This document shows positions 15,097 through 20,903 of a stretch of 20,903 nucleotides of DNA, in pieces; the stretch's first letter is position 1, and every line of letters begins with the position of its first letter. The stretch is taken from positions 1 to 20,903 of the forward strand of contig JAISLM010000040.1 of NCBI GenBank assembly GCA_031290855.1, read 5' to 3'. Origin of the DNA: Spirochaetaceae bacterium (GTDB taxonomy: Bacteria > Spirochaetota > Spirochaetia > Treponematales > Breznakiellaceae). The notes under the pieces are model-generated. The model worked only from the letters and a program-made list of their open reading frames with translations. It had not been told where the DNA came from and ran no database searches. A program made the translations under genes and the position numbers.

Positions 15097-15266
15097 ATGG
15101 AACATGATGTCCGTTGGAAGCAAGGGTTTGAAGGTTACAGGAGGGCGCTTTCGCTGATTCGGATATTCCCTGCAAGGTTGGACTGTCCGTCCGTGAGAAG
15201 CTTTCCAATCCTTCGCCGCTCTCGGTATAGGCAGGGCGGGGAAGCGGCGTCTGGAAGGAATAACTG
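15097..15266 (+). pseudogene. Stub of HI0074-like nucleotidyltransferase substrate-binding protein
   Basis: From the ATG at 15097 the frame reads MEHDVRWKQGFEGYRRALSL, very like the N-terminus of HI0074-family (HEPN-type) proteins, which partner small MNT nucleotidyltransferases in toxin-antitoxin-like pairs (consensus near DxRWKQRFENYxKAL). After about 22 residues the similarity ends and the frame runs through Arg/Pro-rich sequence to a stop just before the TPR gene. The partner nucleotidyltransferase is not present. It is probably a truncated relic; the match is short, so confidence is limited. Confidence 0.4.
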
Positions 15267-16016
15267 ATGAAGAAGGGCTCTTTCAAGCGGTGGTTTTACG
15301 GGTTTTTCGCTTTTGTCGTGATAGTAGGGGGGGTGGCCTTTCTTTTTTATCACGACAAGAACAGGGAGAGGCTGGCCCTGGCGCGGGAGATAGCGGAGTA
15401 CGGACCGCGCAAGGGCGTACCGCGTACGATAGAGGACCTGAAACGCGCTATAGCCGCCTACGAGAAACTACAGGAACAGCACGTTAAGGACGCGGCGCAG
15501 ACCGGCACGTACTGGAAGATACTGGCATCCCGCTTTCAGGATAAGGGGATGCACTTCGAGGCGATAGAGGCGCTGCAACGGGCGATAGAGATAACGCCGT
15601 CCGACGAGACGCTGCACTACCTGCTGGGCCTGAACGCGGCTTACGCCGCTAAATCCGCCTACGAGGGCGATGGCGCGGCGGGCGCTCGCTCGCGGCGTTA
15701 CTTCGATCTGGCGGAGAAGGCTTACCTCCGCTCGATAGAACTGGAGCCCAAGTACAACCAGGCCCGTTTCGCCCTCGCCGTACTGTACATCTACGAGTTG
15801 GAAAGGCCGGAGGAAGGGATCGGTCAGCTTGTCGCGTACATGGAGAACCGCTCCGGCGACAGCGACGCGATGCTGATGATGGCGCGGGCCTTCTATATGC
15901 TGGGGCGCTACCGCGAGGCGCTTGACTGGTACGACCGGGGGATCCCGCTTATAAAGGACGCGGGGCAGCGCGCCGAGGCGGAAGAGAACCGGCGCTATGT
16001 TCTGGGCTTGATGTGA
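15267..16016 (+). CDS. Membrane-anchored TPR protein
   Basis: 249 aa. A basic N-terminus (MKKGSFKRW) precedes one membrane helix (about residues 9-29, FYGFFAFVVIVGGVAFLFY), then at least three tetratricopeptide-like helical pairs: about 83-115 (ILASRFQDKGMHFEAIEALQ), 145-180 (FDLAEKAYLRSIELEPKYNQ) and 200-235 (ARAFYMLGRYREALDWYDRG). The bulk should lie in the periplasm as a protein-binding scaffold. The frame is intact and a GGAAGGAAT site precedes the ATG. dprA follows after a 9-nt gap, so the genes form one transcript with topA. The specific partner is not evident. Confidence 0.8.
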   Translation: MKKGSFKRWFYGFFAFVVIVGGVAFLFYHDKNRERLALAREIAEYGPRKGVPRTIEDLKRAIAAYEKLQEQHVKDAAQTGTYWKILASRFQDKGMHFEAIEALQRAIEITPSDETLHYLLGLNAAYAAKSAYEGDGAAGARSRRYFDLAEKAYLRSIELEPKYNQARFALAVLYIYELERPEEGIGQLVAYMENRSGDSDAMLMMARAFYMLGRYREALDWYDRGIPLIKDAGQRAEAEENRRYVLGLM

Positions 16017-16025
16017 GCGGATGGG

Positions 16026-16973
16026 GTGTCTACCATAGAACGCGGTCTTCTTGACCTGATAATCACGCGGATTCCCGGCCTTAAACCGGGCAGCCGCGTG
16101 TATTTATGCGGAAAATTTGATAGCGAGCGTGATTTTACCGCGCTAAGGGCGCGGGACATAGAAAAGATCTGCGCCGAGGGACGGGGCGAGGCGGCCTCCG
16201 GGCGGCTTTTTGACGAGGAAACGGAACGCTGGAGCATGGACGAGGCGATTTCACGCGCCGGACGGGATGCGGCCTTGATGGAGGGGCGCGGCATACGCTG
16301 GGTTTCTATAGCGGAATCGGCCTATCCGCCGCTTTTGCGCGAGATTTACGACCCGCCCGCCGTTCTGTTTTACCGGGGGGCTTTGCCGCCGCAGTACGCG
16401 CCCTTTATCGCGATAGTCGGGACGCGGAAGCCCGGCGCGGCCTCCCTTCGCTGGGCCTACGAGACGGCGCGGGACCTGAGCGCCGCCGGCGCTGTAGTGG
16501 TTTCCGGACTGGCTATAGGGATAGACGCGATGGCGCACCGCGGTTCCGTGGACGCCGCCGCGGCCGGAAGCGCCGCTTCGGCTGCGGCGGTACTCGGTTC
16601 CTCGGTGGACGAGGTTTACCCAGCCTCGAACCGCTCTCTGGCGCGGCGGATCGTAGCGTCGGGCGGCGCTTTGCTGAGCGAGTATCCTCCCGGTACCCGG
16701 CCCGCCAAATGGACTTTTCCCGCGCGTAACAGGATAATTTCCGGGCTTTGCCGCTGTACCGTCATCGTAGAGGCCGGCGAAAAGTCGGGGGCGCTGATAA
16801 CGGCGGACTTCGCGCTTGAACAGAACCGCGACCTTTTGGTCGCGGGCGGGCCTACGGACGGCGCTTTCGGCGGGGAGCCTTTCGGTTCCGGTTGCAGGAG
16901 GCTTGCGGAAGACGGCGCAAAGGTGGTACATAGCTTTGTAGACATACTTACGGAGTTAGGACTGGAGATGTAA
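16026..16973 (+). CDS. dprA: DNA processing protein DprA (Smf)
   Basis: 315 aa, GTG start after GAGCGGATGGG. The Rossmann-like DprA domain is complete: IVGTRKPG (about 131-137), VVSGLAIGIDAMAHRG (158-173), FPARNRIISGL (231-241) and VEAGEKSGALITA (248-260). DprA binds single-stranded DNA and loads RecA during natural transformation; it is also found in non-competent species. The N-terminal 100 residues resemble the SAM-like region (IPGLKPGSR). An Ala/Ser-rich insert AAAAGSAASAAA (about 177-188) interrupts the fold locally. The stop codon is directly followed by the topA ATG, which means tight coupling; dprA-topA order is common in treponemes. Confidence 0.93.
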   Translation: MSTIERGLLDLIITRIPGLKPGSRVYLCGKFDSERDFTALRARDIEKICAEGRGEAASGRLFDEETERWSMDEAISRAGRDAALMEGRGIRWVSIAESAYPPLLREIYDPPAVLFYRGALPPQYAPFIAIVGTRKPGAASLRWAYETARDLSAAGAVVVSGLAIGIDAMAHRGSVDAAAAGSAASAAAVLGSSVDEVYPASNRSLARRIVASGGALLSEYPPGTRPAKWTFPARNRIISGLCRCTVIVEAGEKSGALITADFALEQNRDLLVAGGPTDGAFGGEPFGSGCRRLAEDGAKVVHSFVDILTELGLEM

Positions 16974-19127
16974 ATGGCTGTAAAAACCATAAAAAATAAG
17001 GCGGCAAAAACGACAAAGAAAAAGCCGACGGCGAAGAAGCCGCCGATAACCAAGAAAAAAACGCTGGTGATAGTGGAATCGCCGGCAAAGGCAAAGACTA
17101 TCGAAAAGTATCTTGGGGCCTCGTACAAGGTAAAGGCCTCGATGGGGCATCTTATCGATCTGCCTAAGTCGCGGCTCGCGATCGACGTTGACAACAACTT
17201 TGAGCCTGAGTATATAACCGTGCGCGGGCGGGCAAAAATCCTTAATGAACTGCAGGCGGACGCGAAGAATTCTGACGAGGTGCTGCTTGCCTCCGATAAC
17301 GACCGCGAGGGCGAGGCGATAGCCTGGCATCTGCAAAAGGCTTTGTCGGCAAAGAACGAAAACCTGCCGATCTCCCGAATCAGCTTTAACGAGATCACGC
17401 CGCAGGCTATAAAGGCGGCGGTCGCGGCGCCCACGGCGATAGACGACGCGAAGGTGAACGCGCAGAAGGCGCGGCGCGTGCTGGACAGGCTTGTCGGCTA
17501 CAACCTTTCTCCGCTTCTGTGGAAGAAGGTCAAAAACGGACTTTCGGCGGGCCGCGTCCAGTCCGTCGCGCTCCGCCTGATCTGCGAGCGCGAAAAAGAG
17601 ATCGAAGCCTTCGTACCGGAGGAGTACTGGTCTCTGGAGGCGCTTTTTAAGGCCGGCAGGACGGGTTTTTCCGCGACACTGGTCAGCTGGAACGGCGAAA
17701 AACCGGAACTGCACAAGGAAGCGGACGCTCTAAAGATCATTGACGCGCTGAAGGACGCCGTTTTCGTTGTCAAGGACTTACGCGAGACGGACAAGACATT
17801 GCGCCCCCGTCCGCCGTTCACCACCTCGCAGTTGCAGCAGACGGCGGCGAACCGACTCGGCTTTACCAGCAAGAAGACCATGCAGCTTGCCCAGCAGCTT
17901 TACGAGGGCGTCAGCATAGAGGGATCCCCCGTCGGCCTGATAACTTATATGCGTACGGACTCCGTGCGGATATCGGAGACGGCTCTGGACGACGTGCGCG
18001 GATGGATAGGCCGGAACTACCCCGACTGCCTGCCGGAAAAGGCCGCCTTTTACTCGTCCGGCAAGCAGGCGCAGGACGCGCACGAGGCGATACGGCCCAC
18101 CTACGTCAAGTACGCGCCGGACGAGATAAAAGACAGCCTCTCCCGCGATCAGTACCGCCTCTACTCGATAATCTGGGAACGTTTTGTCTCGAGTCAGATG
18201 AAAGCGGCGCAGACACGGAATCTTAGCGCGGACATATCGCCTGACGATCCGGCGCTTGCCGCGATATTCAGGGTTTCAGGTACGTTTGTGACGGAACAGG
18301 GCTTTATGAAGGTGCTGAAGGTCCTCGCCGCAAAGGAAGAACGCGGCGCCGCCTTCCCGCCGATAAAAAAATCCGATCCGCTAAAGCTGGAAAGCTTTAG
18401 CCCGGAACAGCATTTTACGCAGGGCCCGGCGCGGTTTACCGATGCCGGCATCGTGAAGACGCTGGAGGAGAAGGGGATAGGGCGGCCTTCGACATACGCG
18501 CCGACAATCAGCGTCCTGCTTGACCGGGGCTACGTCAACCGTACCAACAAACAGCTCGTCCCGTCCGTGCTGGGAAGACTTATCTGCGATATGCTGGTGG
18601 AATATTTCGGCGATGTTGTGAACGCGGACTTTACCGCCGGCATGGAGACCGGCCTGGACGAGGTGGAAGGCAGCGGGCGCGACTGGCCGGACATGATACG
18701 CGACTTCTATATGCCGTTTAAGTTGCGGCTGGACGAGGTCGGCAGGAAGCTTGAGAGTATCAAAGGCACGCTGCACGAAACGACGGACGAGGTTTGCGAA
18801 AAGTGCGGCAAACCGATGCTAAAGAAACTGGGACGCTACGGCTACTTCCTCGCCTGCTCCGGGTTTCCCGAGTGTCGTAACACAAAATCGATACCCCTTG
18901 CCAAATGCCCGAAATGCGGCGGCGACATCGTGGCGCGGTACGGCAGAGGAAAAAGATTCTACGGCTGCGCAAACTATCCCGAATGTGATTTCCTGACGCA
19001 TTTCCGCCCGCTTCCCGGTCATGAATGCCCGAAATGCGGCTGGTTTCTGGTCGAAAAGTACGACAAACGGAACGGTTCGCACAAGGCCTGCATAAACCCC
19101 GGCTGCGACTACCTGCACAGCGAGTAG
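16974..19127 (+). CDS. topA: DNA topoisomerase I
   Basis: 717 aa type IA topoisomerase, which relaxes negative supercoils. A Lys-rich N-terminal extension (residues 1-29) precedes the Toprim domain with KTLVIVESPAKAKTIEKYLG and ASDNDREGEAIAWHL. The catalytic tyrosine is in GLITYMRTDS (Tyr325). LEEKGIGRPSTYAPTI and the AGMETGLDEVE segment are the later core motifs. Three C4 zinc ribbons follow: CEKCGKPM...CSGFPEC, CPKCGGDI...CANYPEC and CPKCGWFL...CINPGC, as in many bacterial enzymes. The start abuts the dprA stop. The gene is complete. An IS3 element begins 3 bp after the stop, so the original transcript end has probably been replaced. Confidence 0.97.
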   Translation: MAVKTIKNKAAKTTKKKPTAKKPPITKKKTLVIVESPAKAKTIEKYLGASYKVKASMGHLIDLPKSRLAIDVDNNFEPEYITVRGRAKILNELQADAKNSDEVLLASDNDREGEAIAWHLQKALSAKNENLPISRISFNEITPQAIKAAVAAPTAIDDAKVNAQKARRVLDRLVGYNLSPLLWKKVKNGLSAGRVQSVALRLICEREKEIEAFVPEEYWSLEALFKAGRTGFSATLVSWNGEKPELHKEADALKIIDALKDAVFVVKDLRETDKTLRPRPPFTTSQLQQTAANRLGFTSKKTMQLAQQLYEGVSIEGSPVGLITYMRTDSVRISETALDDVRGWIGRNYPDCLPEKAAFYSSGKQAQDAHEAIRPTYVKYAPDEIKDSLSRDQYRLYSIIWERFVSSQMKAAQTRNLSADISPDDPALAAIFRVSGTFVTEQGFMKVLKVLAAKEERGAAFPPIKKSDPLKLESFSPEQHFTQGPARFTDAGIVKTLEEKGIGRPSTYAPTISVLLDRGYVNRTNKQLVPSVLGRLICDMLVEYFGDVVNADFTAGMETGLDEVEGSGRDWPDMIRDFYMPFKLRLDEVGRKLESIKGTLHETTDEVCEKCGKPMLKKLGRYGYFLACSGFPECRNTKSIPLAKCPKCGGDIVARYGRGKRFYGCANYPECDFLTHFRPLPGHECPKCGWFLVEKYDKRNGSHKACINPGCDYLHSE

Positions 19128-19503
19128 GACTGTCCAGTACTGAAATAGGTTGACAGATTTTACGCGACCCTACGGTGCATATTTTCAGGCGTTTCATTTT
19201 AAGGGATAGGTGGGGCCGCCTTGTGTTGCACGGGAACACCGCCTCACGAACCGCCGCCAACGCCTGCTTCTTGTTCAAAAACGGACAGCCGAGACCGTAT
19301 TCCTGTTTCAGTATCCCGTTCAGCCCACTGGCTTCCATGGTATAGCCCGTGTTTCAGCCGGCTATTTTTCGGGACCACAGGTACATCATCAGACTAAGAC
19401 ATGGAAAGTCCCCGCCTTCCCCGCCTGTGCGGATATAGGTAATGTCAGACGCACACGCCCGGTTTGGAGCGGTCAGTACCATGTCTTTGAAAAGATTATG
19501 AAA

Positions 19504-19519
19504 CACAGCCCGGGCTGTG
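19504..19519. repeat. 16-bp perfect palindrome CACAGCCCGGGCTGTG
   Basis: It lies in the orfB relic at the junction between the NSRHS and FHNLF coding pieces, where the frame also changes. Confidence 0.6.
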
Positions 19520-19556
19520 CCGGGAGTTCGTTGTCTTGGGTGCGCCGGGAAGCCGT

Positions 19557-19620
19557 GCAAACGCTGCGCGTTTGCTTACGGAGTTTGCTGCCCACCGCAT
19601 AGCGGTGGGCAGCAAACTCC
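19557..19620. repeat. Two adjacent hairpins inside the IS3 orfB relic
   Basis: 19557-19575 is an 8-bp perfect stem (GCAAACGC/GCGTTTGC) around TGC, which is GCA on the other strand. 19580-19620 is a 19-bp perfect stem (outer arm GGAGTTTGCTGCCCACCGC) around ATA. They are separated by four bases. Both interrupt what should be continuous transposase coding sequence. Confidence 0.85.
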
Positions 19621-19721
19621 AGTCCGCGCTCCCGGAAGTCTCGCAAGTCCCCCTGCCCGTGAATAACGTTAATGTTTTCGACAAACTGCCGCGAGGTCTG
19701 TTTTCCTCCACTCCCCGTCCC

Positions 19722-20054
19722 TCATTGGGAGTTCCGCCCCGCCCGCTCGCACGCTATGTCCAGAAACGCGCTTTCAAGGTAATAACCCGTGTGCGCGCCG
19801 GTCAGGGACGCTTCCGGTTCCCTTATCCTTCTACGGGCAGCCTTCAGCTCGCCAGTCTTGTTCATAGTTCCCGCCTTTACCCTTTTGGGCAGTATACCCT
19901 CCCGCCCGTATTTCTTTACCCGCTTGCTCATTGTGGAACCCCCGCGGATCCCGTTCCTGCGCCCCGCCTCGTCAAGGCTCGCGTATTTCCCGCTCGCCAC
20001 GTCCCCCGCAAGCCGGAACTTAAACGCTTCGCTGTATCGTATTACCTCTCTCAT
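19722..20054 (-). CDS. IS3-family OrfA transposase subunit (degraded element)
   Basis: 110 aa from MREVIRYSEAFKF. It carries the N-terminal helix-turn-helix of IS3 OrfA (LDEAGRRNGIRGGSTMSKRVKKYG, about 28-51) and the leucine-zipper-like coiled region ELKAARRRIREPEASL with a helix-breaking Pro where family members have Leu-Glu. OrfA gives sequence-specific binding of the element ends and is normally joined to OrfB by a -1 ribosomal frameshift. The frame is open, but with orfB destroyed the product can at most act as a repressor. An upstream in-frame ATG at 20105 lies outside the element end, so I prefer 20054. Confidence 0.65.
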   Translation of the reverse strand: MREVIRYSEAFKFRLAGDVASGKYASLDEAGRRNGIRGGSTMSKRVKKYGREGILPKRVKAGTMNKTGELKAARRRIREPEASLTGAHTGYYLESAFLDIACERAGRNSQ

Positions 20055-20116
20055 ATTTTGACACCGTGTGTAAACTTTAAACCAGGACGCGACAGTATTC
20101 CGCATTGCTAATTACT

Positions 20117-20141
20117 AATTAGCCGCCGCAGGCGGCTAATT
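20117..20141. repeat. Hairpin AATTAGCCGCC-GCA-GGCGGCTAATT
   Basis: Perfect 11-bp arms around a GCA loop, 22 bp outside the IS3 right end. No T-run follows closely enough for a standard terminator on the plus strand, though TTGTTCT follows. Confidence 0.85.
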
Positions 20142-20179
20142 GTTCTAAATCATTACTGTGTAACGATTTAAGCCGGGAT

Positions 20180-20192
20180 GGGGTCAGACCCC
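20180..20192. repeat. REP-like core GGGGTCAGACCCC, copy 3
   Basis: It has the same 13-bp core as the palindromes at 10111 and 10177, here flanked by CCGGGAT and GGCAG, so only the core and part of the right flank are shared. Confidence 0.65.
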
Positions 20193-20325
20193 GGCAGATC
20201 GGTAAGTTCCGTGTTAGTCGCCGGCCCCTCAGTGCAACTTCATTTAACTTAGCCGAACAATGCGTGGCAAAGGAAATCGTCGCTGAAAGTAACCGGGAAT
20301 AGTGAGCAAGGGCTTTATACAGGAT

Positions 20326-20627
20326 AAGCGGCCCGTAGCCGGACCGGACAACGGCGGACGGAATCGAAAGGATGTCTTAAAACAGACAATCCCCGTCTGT
20401 TGACCATAGTCAAGGCAGGGTTTAAAAAAGACTTCTTCCCGAAGCAGGTAGAGTGTCGATTAGAAGCGGAATACCCGGAACATGGGGATGTGCTGGTCTT
20501 CCCAGAGACGATGTATCGGTATTTATACGGGGAAACAGGCAGGGACGGTAAGATGACAGGGCATTTCCTGCATCCGCGCCGGAAATGGAAGCGGCTGCAA
20601 ACCCAATTCAAAAATAAGGCGTATTGA
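20326..20627 (+). pseudogene. IS30-family transposase remnant
   Basis: The plus strand from 20400 reads KAGFKKDFFPKQVECRLEAE, then a segment ending ETMYRYLYGETGRDGK and HPRRKWKR, like the middle of IS30 transposases (consensus near WSPEQIAGRL, SHETIYRYLY, LPRKRKKR). Upstream, in another frame and with stops, NGGRNRKDVLKQTI-like coding continues to about 20326. No DDE catalytic part or inverted ends are visible. An old fragment. Confidence 0.55.
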
Positions 20628-20742
20628 AAACCACGTCTTTTGGCTGGGATTCATGCGCTTTTGGACACAGGTTCAGTGTTTTCGTTCAAGGAAACGGCCC
20701 TGTTCCGGGCTTCCTCTTTTGTATATACTGCAATACAAACGG

Positions 20743-20775
20743 GAAGGGGGTGAAACAGGGGAGGTTTCCCCCTTC
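20743..20775. repeat. Inverted repeat GAAGGGGG...CCCCCTTC
   Basis: An 8-bp outer stem continues after a two-base bulge with AAAC/GTTT. A second inverted pair TTTGTAT...ATACAAA lies just upstream (20718-20739). Their role is unknown. Confidence 0.5.
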
Positions 20776-20778
20776 AAT

Positions 20779-20853
20779 GAGCCTCCGCGCGGTATCTTAA
20801 GCGTTGTGTTAGTTGGAGCGGAGGCTCGTTCTGTAAGGAAGTTTATAATATCG
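20779..20853 (+). repeat. Dispersed 75-bp repeat, copy A
   Basis: It matches the reverse complement of 14838-14913 nearly base for base. Terminal arms GAGCCTCCGC (20779-20788) and GCGGAGGCTC (20818-20827) form a 10-bp stem; GGAAGTTTATAATATCG completes the unit. After it comes GTCTGGTTTAATACC, also found at 10770, and the window ends. Confidence 0.8.
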
Positions 20854-20903
20854 TCTGGTTTAATACCAAATCTTTGTAGACTTTGCCTTACGTGAGCCGC
20901 GGC

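Larger units (their letters stand above)
19160..19710 (-). pseudogene. IS3-family orfB transposase, broken
   Basis: Pieces of a DDE integrase appear in different frames on the minus strand: LAAVCRK near 19690, KTTNSRHS near 19520, then VFHNLFKDMVLTAPNRACASDITYIRTG near 19500-19420 with the first Asp, and SLMMYLWSRKIAG. The next recognisable part is LNGILKQEYGLGCPFLNKKQ, then YNTRRPH-like and ETPENMHRRVA to the stop at 19160. The segment with the second catalytic Asp (usually HSDRGSQY) is missing between about 19354 and 19338, and several frameshifts occur. Three perfect palindromes lie inside the broken N-terminal half. It cannot make active transposase. Confidence 0.75.
19131..20094 (-). mobile_element. 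Decayed IS3-family element with imperfect inverted ends
   Basis: Left end TGTCCAGTACTGAAATAGG... (from 19131) and right end, read inward on the minus strand, TGTCGCGTCCTGG... (from 20094) match at TGTC, GT, CTG and GTTgACA/GTTtACA, giving imperfect ends of about 26 bp. Inside are an orfA and a broken orfB in the usual order. At 964 bp it is shorter than complete IS3 elements because the central catalytic part of orfB is deleted. No clear target duplication is seen (GAC on one side, GTA on the other). Confidence 0.75.

Noticed and set aside
16251..17434. Minus-strand frames opposite dprA and topA
   Set aside because: They oppose two complete, well-supported genes and show no known motif.

Overview
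The window looks like a piece of a spirochaete chromosome, most likely a Treponema-type organism. The main reasons are a short (590 aa) archaeal/spirochaetal-type phenylalanyl-tRNA synthetase beta chain, the order TPR membrane protein - dprA - topA with a triple zinc-finger topoisomerase I, and a high load of decayed insertion sequences and short hairpin repeats between GC-rich core genes. The genus is an inference from gene types; no rRNA is present.

Layout. (a) 1-170: remnant of an IS3-family orfA. (b) 170-5516, minus strand: an AT-rich four-gene operon. In transcription order it encodes a 908-residue multidomain protein (PolX-like helix-hairpin-helix region, PHP phosphoesterase, DUF429, P-loop kinase), a short adenylosuccinate synthetase of the archaeal/phage PurZ type broken by one in-frame TAA, a dCTP deaminase/dUTPase-fold protein with a membrane anchor and coiled coil, and a deoxynucleoside kinase. 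(c) 5517-6029: non-coding. (d) 6030-6851, minus strand: DUF1848 protein. (e) 7014-9375, plus strand: tRNA-Ser(GCT), tRNA-Arg(GCG), a ComFB-like small protein overlapping a YejA-type oligopeptide-binding protein. (f) 9731-11394: a REP-associated (IS200-like) transposase relative that lacks the expected HUH histidines, two REP-like palindromes, hairpins and another decayed IS3 orfA. (g) 11395-14610: a helical protein with an apparently leaderless promoter, an isolated F-type ATP synthase subunit a, and pheT. (h) 14611-15266: terminator, a five-fold 18-bp hairpin tandem array, a dispersed 75-bp repeat and a stub of a HI0074-like gene. (i) 15267-19127: TPR protein, dprA and topA, tightly packed. 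(j) 19131-20903: a decayed IS3 element starting 3 bp after the topA stop, hairpins, an IS30-like remnant and a second copy of the 75-bp repeat.

The most interesting part is the operon in (b). All four products look like enzymes or binders of nucleotides, the base composition is foreign to the core genes, and IS debris lies on its downstream side. The synthetase carries Ser where housekeeping PurA has the catalytic Asp (GSEGKGK instead of GDEGKGK), a change I associate with phage PurZ enzymes that make 2-aminoadenine precursors. A nucleotide-modifying or nucleotide-depleting accessory system, possibly anti-phage, is a reasonable hypothesis, with its synthetase apparently broken or recoded in this strain. 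A second theme is a set of perfect hairpins of unrelated sequence that share a three-base loop of the form C-(A/G)NA-G.
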